Assembly: GCA_002690725.1 (NCBI GenBank)
Contig: NZFS01000013.1
Location: 5,559-59,647, forward strand
Direction: 5' to 3'
Origin: Gammaproteobacteria bacterium
GTDB lineage: Bacteria; Pseudomonadota; Gammaproteobacteria; Magnimaribacterales; D2472
DNA length: 54,089 nucleotides
Part shown: positions 9,163-17,436 of the stretch, piece by piece
Position numbering within the stretch: position 1 is the stretch's first letter
Layout of the letters: each line of letters opens with the position of its first letter
Position numbers and translations under genes: made by a program
Notes under the pieces: generated by a model
Databases searched by the model: none
What the model saw: only the letters and a program-made list of their open reading frames with translations
Told to the model about the DNA's origin: nothing

Positions 9163-9244
9163 GAAGATGTCATAACGAATCTTCGCATTAATATGTGTAC
9201 TCTAGTTTAGATACACAAAACATAAGTCGCTTTTAAGGAGGACT
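9163..9244 (+). ncRNA. ROSE-like RNA thermometer candidate in the hsp20 leader
   Basis: Three hairpins can be drawn by eye in the leader. H1: GAAGAT 9163-9168 with ATCTTC 9179-9184. H2: TGTGTA-(C)-TCTA 9194-9204 with TAGATACACA 9208-9217, ten pairs with one bulged C and a GTT loop. H3: AGUC-(G)-CUUU 9225-9233 with GGAGGACU 9237-9244, which buries the Shine-Dalgarno AAGGAGG. H3 contains UCGCU (9227-9231), fitting the UYGCU anti-SD motif of ROSE thermometers, with the G unpaired or mispaired as in ROSE. The downstream gene is an ibpA-type hsp20, the usual ROSE client. Not folded computationally. Confidence 0.6.
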
Positions 9245-9247
9245 ATT

Positions 9248-9700
9248 ATGATACTTAATTTTACAGACCCGTTTTTCACAACACGTGTATTAGGGTTCGA
9301 ACCTTTGTTTGATAGATTGCAAAGACTTTCTGAGTCTAATGATCGATCATCAAGCTATCCACCATACAACATAAGTAAAGATGGTAATTTATTTGCCATC
9401 GAAATTGCTGTTGCTGGTTTATCCAAAGATGATATTCAAATTGAACTTGCAGAAGGCGTCCTTTCTGTTAGTTATGATGGACCAAAAACAGAAGTTGTGA
9501 ATGGTGATAATCAGGTTGTTTATCAGGGTATAGCTCAGCGAGCATTCAAACAACAATTTACCCTTTCAGAAGATGTTGTTGTCCAAGGTGCAGAGCTGGT
9601 AAATGGTTTGTTAACCATAAGCCTTGAGAAAATCATTCCTGATGAAAAGAAACCTAGAATGATTGAGATTAAATCACCAAAAAGAATCTCAAGCAAATAA
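9248..9700 (+). CDS. Small heat shock protein Hsp20 (IbpA-like)
   Basis: ATP-independent holdase that binds unfolding proteins during heat stress. The alpha-crystallin domain spans about residues 35-140: YPPYNISKDGNLFAIEIAVAG at the start and the A-x-x-x-n-G-x-L signature (AELVNGLLTISL) near the end. An N-terminal FEPLFDRLQRLSE segment and the YPPYNI motif are as in E. coli IbpA. 150 residues is normal. An AAGGAGG ribosome site precedes the ATG by 6 bp and appears to be sequestered in a ROSE-like hairpin. A strong hairpin follows the stop codon, so the gene is probably monocistronic. Confidence 0.93.
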   Translation: MILNFTDPFFTTRVLGFEPLFDRLQRLSESNDRSSSYPPYNISKDGNLFAIEIAVAGLSKDDIQIELAEGVLSVSYDGPKTEVVNGDNQVVYQGIAQRAFKQQFTLSEDVVVQGAELVNGLLTISLEKIIPDEKKPRMIEIKSPKRISSK

Positions 9701-9720
9701 TACTCTACAAAAACTAAATG

Positions 9721-9739
9721 GGGGTGCATAATGCACCCC
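9721..9739 (+). terminator. Hairpin after hsp20
   Basis: Eight-bp GC-rich stem: GGGGTGCA (9721-9728) with TGCACCCC (9732-9739), loop TAA. It sits 20 bp after the hsp20 stop and 21 bp before the next gene. No continuous T-run follows (TAAATATATTGATTTT), so termination may be partial. Confidence 0.6.
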
Positions 9740-9760
9740 TAAATATATTGATTTTAACAA

Positions 9761-11725
9761 ATGAAGTTTTTTAAGTTATTTTTTTTACTGACGCTTTTTA
9801 TCCATCTAGAGTCAGAGACTATAAACACAGGCCATGCTAATGTTTCTCTAGTTAAAATTAACGATGAATCAATTTCTCAAAATAATCTTATTGGCATCAA
9901 GATGGATATGCAGAAAAATTGGCATACCTATTGGAAAAATCCTGGAGATTCTGGTGGGCCAATCAAAGTTCAATGGAAAACCTCAGATAACATTGAAATT
10001 GGCAATATTAAATGGCCTTCACCTGAGCTAATTCCATATGAGCCACTGATGACTTATGGTTATACAGATTTTGTTATTTTTCCATTTGATTACAAAAAAA
10101 TTGATGAAAATGACTCATCGATCGAAGTAAATGTTGATTTTTTAATTTGTGATGACATATGTGTTCCAGAAAAGGCATATATAAAAACAACTCTTGATCA
10201 AATTAAAGAAGATTCATTATTAATTGAATGGGATAAGTATGTTCCAAACGTTGTATTACATGTTTTAGCTAAATTAAATAACGAATTTATTGAAATCAGA
10301 TTTTCAAATAATAACGTCATAAATGATATAAATTTTTTTATAGAAAATACAAATACTGTTAATCATTCTCAAGAACAAATTTTAATTAAAGAAGAAAATA
10401 ATTGGCTTTTAAAAGTTCCTTTAAATGATAGTTATGCAGAAATAAAAAAAATAAAAGGAGTGTTATCTGTAAATAATTCTGATGTCTATCTTGTTGATGT
10501 TGAAATAGAAAAGTCTACAAGTAATTCGATTTCACTTATTCAAGCTATTCTATTTGCTTTTATTGGAGGCCTTATTCTTAATTTAATGCCTTGTGTATTT
10601 CCTATTATTTCTTTGAAAATTTTAAGTTTTGTTTCACTAGGAAATGAGTCCACACAAAAAATTAGAATGCATGCACTTACGTTTTGTTTGGGAGTTCTAT
10701 TATCTTTTATTTTGATAGGTGTTCTATTGATAGCCTTAAAGCAGACAGGAAACTATTTAGGATGGGGCTTTCAGCTTCAGTCTCCAGTTATTGTTGGATT
10801 TTTATGTATTCTGATATTTATCATTGGAGTTATTTTGCTAACAGATATTGATATTGGAAGTTCTTTTTCAAGGCTAGGACAATATGGATCTAACAGTATC
10901 TCAGGTTCATTTTTAACAGGAGTTCTTGCTGTTGTTGTTGCATCGCCTTGCACAGCCCCTTTCATGGGTGCTGCACTCGGATATGCACTAATACAGCCAT
11001 CAAGCGTAACATTGCCTATTTTTATATCGCTTGGAATGGGCTTTGCCGCTCCTTACTTTGCATTGTCGTTGTCACCAGGTTTAGTAAATAAATTACCAAA
11101 ACCTGGACAGTGGATGGTTACATTAAAAGAATTTTTTGCTTTTCCGATGTTTGCAACTGCATTATGGCTGCTTTGGGTATTCAGCTTACAAACAAATATT
11201 GATCTGCTTATAGGTCTATTGATATCAATTTTATTTATTTCAATGCTTTTTTGGATACTAAATAGAGTTAATAAAAGAATTTATAAAACAATAATATTAT
11301 TTTTGCTGATATGCGTAATTGTTTTTGTAATGCAAAAAATATTATCTTTTGAAAATGACTTATCTGAAGAAGGTAATGTTTCAAATTTATACTCAGACAG
11401 TGTCAAATGGGATAATGAAATTGAAAGGAATTATAGGGAAAAAGGTCAACCATATCTTGTTAACTTTACTGCAGCATGGTGTATTACCTGTCAAGCTAAT
11501 GACAAAATAGCCCTCTCAAGACCAAAGGTGAAAGAATATTTAAATAATAATAACGTGGAGTATATTGTTGCTGACTGGACGAACAAAGATGATGAAATTC
11601 TTCAAACACTTGAATCATATAATAGGAGTGGAGTGCCTCTGTACATATATTGGAAGCCAGGAATGAAAGAGCCAGCCATTTTGCCTTCGATATTAACCGA
11701 ACAAATTTTGCTAGATAGTTTCTAA
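9761..11725 (+). CDS. Thiol:disulfide interchange protein, DsbD/ScsB family
   Basis: Inner-membrane reductase that carries electrons from cytoplasmic thioredoxin to periplasmic thiol proteins. All three cysteine pairs are present: Cys130/Cys134 in the periplasmic N-terminal domain (FLICDDICVPE), one Cys in each of two membrane motifs (LMPCVFPII and ASPCTAPFMG), and WCITC (Cys574/Cys577) in a C-terminal thioredoxin domain. A signal peptide and about eight membrane segments are visible. The N-terminal domain with HTYWKNPGDSGGP is closer to ScsB-type proteins than to E. coli DsbD. 654 residues. A plausible partner is the ccm system in this window, which needs reductant through CcmG/CcmH; this is inference. 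Confidence 0.88.
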   Translation: MKFFKLFFLLTLFIHLESETINTGHANVSLVKINDESISQNNLIGIKMDMQKNWHTYWKNPGDSGGPIKVQWKTSDNIEIGNIKWPSPELIPYEPLMTYGYTDFVIFPFDYKKIDENDSSIEVNVDFLICDDICVPEKAYIKTTLDQIKEDSLLIEWDKYVPNVVLHVLAKLNNEFIEIRFSNNNVINDINFFIENTNTVNHSQEQILIKEENNWLLKVPLNDSYAEIKKIKGVLSVNNSDVYLVDVEIEKSTSNSISLIQAILFAFIGGLILNLMPCVFPIISLKILSFVSLGNESTQKIRMHALTFCLGVLLSFILIGVLLIALKQTGNYLGWGFQLQSPVIVGFLCILIFIIGVILLTDIDIGSSFSRLGQYGSNSISGSFLTGVLAVVVASPCTAPFMGAALGYALIQPSSVTLPIFISLGMGFAAPYFALSLSPGLVNKLPKPGQWMVTLKEFFAFPMFATALWLLWVFSLQTNIDLLIGLLISILFISMLFWILNRVNKRIYKTIILFLLICVIVFVMQKILSFENDLSEEGNVSNLYSDSVKWDNEIERNYREKGQPYLVNFTAAWCITCQANDKIALSRPKVKEYLNNNNVEYIVADWTNKDDEILQTLESYNRSGVPLYIYWKPGMKEPAILPSILTEQILLDSF

Positions 11726-11772
11726 ACTGCCATACTTAGGTAATATAATATAATTGAATAGGGAAATATATT

Positions 11773-12474
11773 ATGTTTGGGAGTCAGTTTGAATTATTTG
11801 GTGTCATTCATCTGATAACGATGTTAGTAATAATTATTGTTTCAGTTTTTCTACCAAAGTTTTATAAAGATAAGACTGAAAGTCAAAAGTCAATAATGAG
11901 TAAAATTATTGCAGGTATAATAGCTGCTCACGTAATCATATCTCCATATAAAGATCTATATTTGCTAGCTAATCCATATGATTGGCGAGAAACAATACCT
12001 TTGCATATGTGTGATCTTTCAGAAATCTTTTTAATATGGTTTTTACTAGGCGGACCAAAAATTCTCTATCTATGTGCTTTTTTCTGGGGACTAGGTGGTG
12101 CAACAATGGCGATTTTAACTCCAGATGTTAGTCATCATGATCTTGATTACATATTTTTCATGATTGGCCACGGAATGATAATAGTTGGAATAATGTATGC
12201 AACAGTCAGTCTAGGTAATCGTCCTTATGCAAAAGATATAATCAAAGTTTCTGCAATAACAGCATTTATTTTATTACCTATTGTATATGTAATTAATATG
12301 CTTCTTGGAGAACCAGCTAACTTTTGGTATTTAATGGCAAAACCTGATGGTGCTTCTTTGATGGACGTTTTCCCCGAACCACCTATGCACTTACTAGTAA
12401 CAACTCCAATTGCAATTGCTGTTTTTTACCTAATATATATACCTTATTTTATTAAAGATAGAGCAATAAGATAG
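11773..12474 (+). CDS. YwaF-like (TIGR02206) integral membrane protein
   Basis: Polytopic membrane protein of 233 residues with about seven hydrophobic segments. It fits the TIGR02206/YwaF family of unknown function: IPLHMCDLSEIFLIW, FFWGLGGATMAILTPDV, a HGMIIVG segment and NFWYLMAKPDGASLMDVFPE near the end. It follows the DsbD-type gene by 47 bp and precedes the MscS gene on the same strand. No function is assigned. Confidence 0.75.
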   Translation: MFGSQFELFGVIHLITMLVIIIVSVFLPKFYKDKTESQKSIMSKIIAGIIAAHVIISPYKDLYLLANPYDWRETIPLHMCDLSEIFLIWFLLGGPKILYLCAFFWGLGGATMAILTPDVSHHDLDYIFFMIGHGMIIVGIMYATVSLGNRPYAKDIIKVSAITAFILLPIVYVINMLLGEPANFWYLMAKPDGASLMDVFPEPPMHLLVTTPIAIAVFYLIYIPYFIKDRAIR

Positions 12475-12524
12475 TCAAATATTTACAATAATAATTAAAA
12501 TAGACATAAAATAAGATAAGAATT

Positions 12525-13610
12525 ATGGATAACTTTATTAAATTAGTTTCTGAAGTCTGGAACAGTGGGTTCTTAGGCATTGATCTTGGCTCAATAATTT
12601 CATCGTTAATAGTTATATTGATGGCATTTCTATTTAGAGGTTTTATTATCTCAATAATTTTAAATGCGCTTGGCAGATTGGCTGAAAGCACAAAATCGAA
12701 AATTGATGATGAAATTTTAAATGCTTTAAGAAGGCCTATTGGTTTAATTCCAATTACAATTGCTTTATATATCTGCACATTGATTCTTCCCCTTTCCGGT
12801 TTGATAGGAGATATTGCAACAAATATTGTAAAGGCATTTGTGATATTTACGATTTTTAGTGCTCTTGCAAATAGTGTAAAGCCAATATTTGAAGCTTTAT
12901 CAACAAGTTCGTGGCTTACAGCTTCAATGCAGATGTGGCTTGAAAGAGCGTCTAAATTTATCGTTTGGGTAATAGGAGTTGCTATTATCTTAGATATTTT
13001 TGGAATTCAGATTGGTCCGTTGGTAGCAGGGTTAGGATTATTTTCAGTAGCAGTTGCACTTGGAGCTCAAGATTTCTTTAAGAACTTAATATCAGGAATA
13101 TTAATAATTGGTGAGCATAGGTTTCAGCCAGGGGATAGAATTGAAGTAAGTGGACAATTGCATGGGATAGTCGAAAGTATTGGATTTAGATCTACAGTAA
13201 TAAGATCTTTTGACACTGCTCCGATGGTTATACCGAATAAAGACTTATCCGATGTGAAAGTTATCAACCATGGCGAAATGATTAATAGAAGAATTAATTG
13301 GAAAATTAATTTAATCTATTCGACTAGTGTTGAACAACTTGAAGCAATTAGAAATGAAGTAAAAGAGTACATAATATCTAGTAAGGACTTTTCAACTGAA
13401 GGTGATCTTGATCCAGTTGTAAGAGTCGTTGAACTTGGTGGAAGTTCAATTGATCTATTAGTAGTTGCCTATGCAGATCCTATGGGATTTGCTGCATTTA
13501 ATAAGGTAAAAGAAAATTTAATTTTTAATATTATGAAAATTGTTAAGAGTAATAAATCTGAATTTGCATACCCGTCAACTTCTTTGTATGTTGAATCAAT
13601 GCCAAAATAG
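12525..13610 (+). CDS. MscS-family mechanosensitive channel
   Basis: Small-conductance mechanosensitive channel family, a heptameric pore that releases solutes on hypo-osmotic shock. Of 361 residues, the N-terminal part has three to four membrane segments. The pore helix and beta domain follow: PLVAGLGLFSVAVALGAQDF, then NLISGILIIGEHRFQPGDRI and the loop GIVESIGFRSTVIRSFD, MVIPNKDLSD. The C-terminal alpha/beta domain is complete. It lies 12 bp upstream of the permease gene, probably one transcript. Confidence 0.92.
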   Translation: MDNFIKLVSEVWNSGFLGIDLGSIISSLIVILMAFLFRGFIISIILNALGRLAESTKSKIDDEILNALRRPIGLIPITIALYICTLILPLSGLIGDIATNIVKAFVIFTIFSALANSVKPIFEALSTSSWLTASMQMWLERASKFIVWVIGVAIILDIFGIQIGPLVAGLGLFSVAVALGAQDFFKNLISGILIIGEHRFQPGDRIEVSGQLHGIVESIGFRSTVIRSFDTAPMVIPNKDLSDVKVINHGEMINRRINWKINLIYSTSVEQLEAIRNEVKEYIISSKDFSTEGDLDPVVRVVELGGSSIDLLVVAYADPMGFAAFNKVKENLIFNIMKIVKSNKSEFAYPSTSLYVESMPK

Positions 13611-13622
13611 TATAGATGTATT

Positions 13623-15389
13623 ATGAACGATCAAATAGTTCTTTCAATAACAATAGTTGCCCTCCTTTGTCTTTTCATATCTGGTAAAGTTAGATACGAC
13701 GCACTTTCAATTGGTGCTCTATTTGTTTTAGTTGTTCTAGAAATAATTCCTGCAAATCAAGCATTTTCAGGTTTTGCTCATCCAGCAGTAATTACTGTAG
13801 CACTTGTTTTGGTCATAAGTCAGGGTCTAAGTAATTCTGGTATCGCTGGCCTAGTGGGTAAGATAATAGGTGGAAAAGAATTCTCAGAAGTTCAATTTAT
13901 GGTTTTCTTGTTATTTATTGCGGCTGTTCTGTCCTCGTTTATAAATAACATTGGTGCATTAGCTATTCTTTTGCCAATAACGCTTAACATATGTCAGAAA
14001 ATGGAATGGCATCCGTCTAAGTTTTTAATGCCCTTAGCTTTTGCATGTATTTTGGGTGGAATGAATACTGCAATAGGTACACCGCCAAATATTATAATTT
14101 CTGAATATAAAGCAACTATTTCAGATTCAGGATTTAGTTTTTTTGATTTTTCTTATGTTGGACTTGTAATTACAGTTGTCTGTATATTATTTATTGCTTT
14201 CGTAGGTAATAAGTTAATTTTTTTAAGGAAAGAGATCCCTTCAAATGAACATCTTATTGATCTTAAGGGATACCTATTTGAAGTCCAGGTAAATAATAAT
14301 AGCTCATCAATTGGCATGACCTTGTATGCATTTAAGCAGAGAGCTGGTGAAGATACAGAAATACTTGGAATTGTCTCTGAAAGTGGTTCTATAAAAAAGG
14401 TACAAAATAATATGAGGATTAGGGCTGGGCAAATTCTTGTAATAAAAACTCCACCCGATGATTTAGGAAACATTTTAAGTATTTTTGACTTCTCAATTCC
14501 TGAAGAACTTCATTCATTTAACGAAGATGACCTTGAAGAAATCGAAGTTATGATTACTCCTGGTTCAAGATTAATTGGTAGAAAATATGATTTCTTTTTA
14601 AAACTAGCATTTGAAGAATTAAATCTATTAGGTTTATGGAGAAAAGGCTCTAAATATAGAACAAGACTTACTAGGGAAAAGTTTAGAGCTGGTGATGTTT
14701 TGCTTTTAGGTGTGAGAGATCTTGCTGAAGAAGATGTATCTAACAAAATTAAACACTTAGGCTTAATGCCAATAAGACAAAGGGAACTTCAAACAATACC
14801 AAGTAGAAGTAGGCTTATTAAAGGATTGATATTTTTTGGATTATCAATTTTTTTAGTTTCATTTAATTATTTAAGCGCAGCAGTAGCATTTCTGCTATGT
14901 GTTCTTGCTTTTGCAAGAATTAAAATAATTGATAATGATTTTTATAGGAAGATTGATTGGCCAATCATAGTTATGTTGGCTGCCATGATTCCAATAGGAA
15001 CTGCAATTCAAACAACTGGTCTTAGTAGCTTAATAGCAATCTCAATCTCTGAATATGCATCTAGCTTAAGTTTGTTTTGGATATTATTAATTATTTTAAT
15101 GATTACTATGATTACCACTGACATAATAAATAATGCTGCTACAGCAGTTATTATGGCGCCAATTTCAGTAGAAATTGCATTTGAACTTGGTTATGCAGTT
15201 GAACCCTTTTTGATGGTTGTTGCTGTTGGAGCAAGTTGTGCCTTCTTAACCCCAATTGGACATCAGTGTAATACAGTTGTAATGGGACCTGGTAACTATA
15301 AATTTACAGATTATTGGAGGATGGGATTACCAATGGATATCTTAATTATTATTGCCTCTATTCCGATGATACTCTTTGTTTGGACTTAA
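13623..15389 (+). CDS. SLC13/DASS-type permease with RCK_C (TrkA-C) domains
   Basis: Na+-coupled anion transporter of the SLC13/ArsB-NhaD (ion transporter) superfamily. The 588 residues hold an N-terminal half with about six membrane segments (GFAHPAVITVALVLVIS, GALAILLPI, GMNTAIGTPPNIIISEYK), a soluble central part of about 190 residues with two TrkA-C-like domains, and a C-terminal membrane half (TDIINNAATAVIMAPI, then TPIGHQCNTVVMGPGNY). Substrate is unclear; sulfate or a di/tricarboxylate are typical. It sits between MscS and a small gene whose ATG overlaps its TAA by one base. Confidence 0.85.
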   Translation: MNDQIVLSITIVALLCLFISGKVRYDALSIGALFVLVVLEIIPANQAFSGFAHPAVITVALVLVISQGLSNSGIAGLVGKIIGGKEFSEVQFMVFLLFIAAVLSSFINNIGALAILLPITLNICQKMEWHPSKFLMPLAFACILGGMNTAIGTPPNIIISEYKATISDSGFSFFDFSYVGLVITVVCILFIAFVGNKLIFLRKEIPSNEHLIDLKGYLFEVQVNNNSSSIGMTLYAFKQRAGEDTEILGIVSESGSIKKVQNNMRIRAGQILVIKTPPDDLGNILSIFDFSIPEELHSFNEDDLEEIEVMITPGSRLIGRKYDFFLKLAFEELNLLGLWRKGSKYRTRLTREKFRAGDVLLLGVRDLAEEDVSNKIKHLGLMPIRQRELQTIPSRSRLIKGLIFFGLSIFLVSFNYLSAAVAFLLCVLAFARIKIIDNDFYRKIDWPIIVMLAAMIPIGTAIQTTGLSSLIAISISEYASSLSLFWILLIILMITMITTDIINNAATAVIMAPISVEIAFELGYAVEPFLMVVAVGASCAFLTPIGHQCNTVVMGPGNYKFTDYWRMGLPMDILIIIASIPMILFVWT

Positions 15390-15595
15390 TGAACAATAGT
15401 TATAAAAGAATAAATACAGAAACCGGAAAGCCATTTGAGCCTGGTTTTGAGGATGAAAATGGAAGATTCTTTTTAAGATACCTTAGCAAACATGGTAATG
15501 ATGGTTACCTATTAGAAGAATGGAAAAAAGATCTTGAGAGCTTTATGATAAAAGCAAAAGAACTAAATATTAATTTCGACTTAAATCAACAATAG
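15389..15595 (+). CDS. Small hypothetical protein (68 aa)
   Basis: I do not recognise it. Soluble, charged protein of 68 residues with a GKPFEPGFEDENGRFFLRYL segment and a helical C-terminal half (DGYLLEEWKKDLESF). The ATG overlaps the TAA of the permease gene (TAATG), an arrangement that favours coupled translation and makes this a likely real gene. Its 3' end overlaps the convergent serine hydrolase by 26 bp. An upstream in-frame ATG at 15314 would lie deep in the permease gene and is less likely. Confidence 0.55.
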   Translation: MNNSYKRINTETGKPFEPGFEDENGRFFLRYLSKHGNDGYLLEEWKKDLESFMIKAKELNINFDLNQQ

Positions 15596-16751
15596 ATTCA
15601 ATAACTTCGGGATATTTAATATAGAACTCATAAGATTCTCCATCCTCATTTGTGTAAGGAGTTATTACATCAGTTCCAGCACTAATAGAACCATTTTCTA
15701 TCAATTTTCTTCCCATATTAATAGCATTTTCTATTCCAGCCCATTTTAAATATCTCATCACTCCCCATTTTTGAGTAGAGCCAGAATCTTGTTGTGAGTA
15801 TTTAGATATTCTAGTAACCACTACATCATTTTCTCTATCTACAAATGTGTATTGTCCAAATCTTCCACTTGTATTAAAAATTTTTGATTCGTCATCATAT
15901 TTTGATATCCACCAATGAAGTGAATAATATCTTTTATAATCAGTAAATCTACTTGGAGTTTCCCAAACAATTTTAAATGTTTCATCAATGAATTCTTTGG
16001 GGATAATTTGTTTTTCTTTCCATAATCCATTTCTTGAGAATAATAATCCTATTTTAGAATAATCCCTTGCAGACATGTCAACACAACAGTAAGTCATTAC
16101 ATTGCCTTTCTCATCTTTCCATAACTTATAGTCATTTATGCCAAGTGGCTCTAGAATTCTCTCTTCAAAAAGAACATCTGCTTTTTTACCTGTTGCCTGA
16201 AGTAAAATTTCCCCTAAAATCATTGAATTAACATTGTTATATTCGAACTTTTCACCTGGATTTTTTTCTAAATTAACTTTTTTTGCATATTTAAGATGAT
16301 CTACCTGAAAGAACATTTTTTCGTGTTCATGGCTTGGAAAATCTAGACCACTAGACATATTTAATAAATCTCTAATAGTTATTTCTGATCTTTTATCATT
16401 ATAGTATTCGAGATAATTTGAAACATTTTCATCTAGGCTTTCAATTTCTCCAAGATCAATAGAAATTCCTATTAAAGCAGCATAATAGCTTTTTGCCATA
16501 GACCAAGACGTTCCATGTGAATTTTTATCATAACCTTCTGAGTATCTTTCAGAAATAATTTTTCCATTTTTTACAATAACAACAGCTTGCGTAGCATCAT
16601 CTGAAAATGATAAATCCATTAATTTATCAACTTTATCTTGATTAATACCCTCTATTTCCGGATTTGATATATTCCAACTGTCTGATTCAGGATAATATTC
16701 AGCCAACGAAAATAATGAAAAAAATAATAAAAAATAGATCTTCGTGTTCAT
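15570..16751 (-). CDS. Periplasmic serine hydrolase, class C beta-lactamase family
   Basis: Exported serine hydrolase of the beta-lactamase/penicillin-binding fold (Pfam Beta-lactamase). An N-terminal signal peptide covers about residues 1-17. The catalytic S-x-x-K is SMAK (Ser84, Lys87), the second motif Y-x-N is YNN from Tyr171, and a GRFGQY segment takes the place of the KTG strand. At 393 residues it fits class C-like esterases/amidases (6-aminohexanoate-dimer hydrolase type) as well as low-molecular-weight PBPs. The substrate cannot be told and resistance should not be inferred. It is divergent from the cupredoxin gene across a perfect inverted repeat. Confidence 0.85.
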   Translation of the reverse strand: MNTKIYFLLFFSLFSLAEYYPESDSWNISNPEIEGINQDKVDKLMDLSFSDDATQAVVIVKNGKIISERYSEGYDKNSHGTSWSMAKSYYAALIGISIDLGEIESLDENVSNYLEYYNDKRSEITIRDLLNMSSGLDFPSHEHEKMFFQVDHLKYAKKVNLEKNPGEKFEYNNVNSMILGEILLQATGKKADVLFEERILEPLGINDYKLWKDEKGNVMTYCCVDMSARDYSKIGLLFSRNGLWKEKQIIPKEFIDETFKIVWETPSRFTDYKRYYSLHWWISKYDDESKIFNTSGRFGQYTFVDRENDVVVTRISKYSQQDSGSTQKWGVMRYLKWAGIENAINMGRKLIENGSISAGTDVITPYTNEDGESYEFYIKYPEVIESIVDLSRN

Positions 16752-16809
16752 ATTTATCTCAAGGTGTATGTTAGGTTTTAAAATATATGATTAATATAAC
16801 CATTTTAAA

Positions 16810-16835
16810 TATATAAGCAACTAATTGCTTATATA
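16810..16835. repeat. Perfect 11-bp inverted repeat in a divergent promoter region
   Basis: TATATAAGCAA (16810-16820) and TTGCTTATATA (16825-16835) are exact reverse complements around CTAA. It lies between the divergent serine hydrolase (start 16751) and cupredoxin (start 16877). No T-run follows, so an operator is more likely than a terminator. The regulator is unknown. Confidence 0.55.
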
Positions 16836-16876
16836 AATTATATTGATATATGATTATAAATAATTATAATAGTGTT

Positions 16877-17317
16877 ATGATTAAATTATTATTAATATCT
16901 CTTGTTGTTTTTACCCAAATTAATCTTTCTTCTGCTGATTTTGTAGTAAAAATGTTAAACCAAAGCTCAACAGGTGTTATGGTTTTTGAGCCTGCTGTTT
17001 TGGAGATTGAGGTTGGTGATACAGTAACTTTTCAATCTACTGATGCTGCTCACAATTCAGCTTCTATTCCTGGCATGATTCCAGATGGAGCTTCTGCATG
17101 GAATGGCCAGTTAAGTAGAGATACTATAGTTACCTTTGACATACCTGGCATTTATGGATATCAATGTACGCCCCATGCAATGATGGCTATGGTTGGCGTT
17201 ATCAAGGTTGGTGGTGACTCTTCTAACAAAGATAGTGTTCAAGCTGCAGCAAAACTATATAAATCTACATTTGTGATGAATCAGTCAAGATTAGATGATT
17301 ATTTATCAAAAATATAA
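16877..17317 (+). CDS. Pseudoazurin-like cupredoxin
   Basis: Small periplasmic type-I copper protein that shuttles electrons. After a signal peptide (MIKLLLISLVVFTQINLSSA) comes a plastocyanin-like domain with the expected ligands: His in TDAAHNSAS, then Cys and His in GYQCTPHAMMAMVG, with the Met just beyond, as in pseudoazurins. A C-terminal helical extension (QAAAKLYKSTF) is also pseudoazurin-like. I prefer the ATG at 16877 because the hydrophobic leader begins there; an in-frame ATG at 16850 would add nine residues. 146 residues. The electron partner is not evident from the neighbours. Confidence 0.88.
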   Translation: MIKLLLISLVVFTQINLSSADFVVKMLNQSSTGVMVFEPAVLEIEVGDTVTFQSTDAAHNSASIPGMIPDGASAWNGQLSRDTIVTFDIPGIYGYQCTPHAMMAMVGVIKVGGDSSNKDSVQAAAKLYKSTFVMNQSRLDDYLSKI

Positions 17318-17354
17318 TTCATACCTTTTTTTATGTTAAATTACTCCTCAATTT

Positions 17355-17431
17355 GGGCGAGTAACTCAGTTGGTTAGAGTGTCTGCTCGACACGCAGGAA
17401 GTCGGGAGTTCGAATCTCTCCTCGCCCACCA
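17355..17431 (+). tRNA. tRNA-Val (anticodon GAC), unusual C33
   Basis: Full cloverleaf by eye: acceptor GGGCGAG 17355-17361 with CTCGCCC 17421-17427; D stem ACTC/GAGT; anticodon stem TCTGC 17382-17386 with GCAGG 17394-17398; loop TCGACAC with GAC at 17389-17391; T arm GGGAG-TTCGAAT-CTCTC; encoded CCA 17429-17431. Position 33 is C (17388), not the near-universal T. Confidence 0.92.
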
Positions 17432-17436
17432 TTTAA

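Noticed and set aside
15570-16751. Calling the serine hydrolase an antibiotic-resistance beta-lactamase
   Set aside because: The SxxK and YxN motifs are shared with esterases, amidases and PBPs; the KTG motif is replaced and there is no context for resistance.
17355-17431. tRNA-Asp, because the anticodon stem resembles Asp tRNAs
   Set aside because: With the seven-base loop fixed by the CTGC/GCAG stem, the anticodon is GAC (Val), not GTC.
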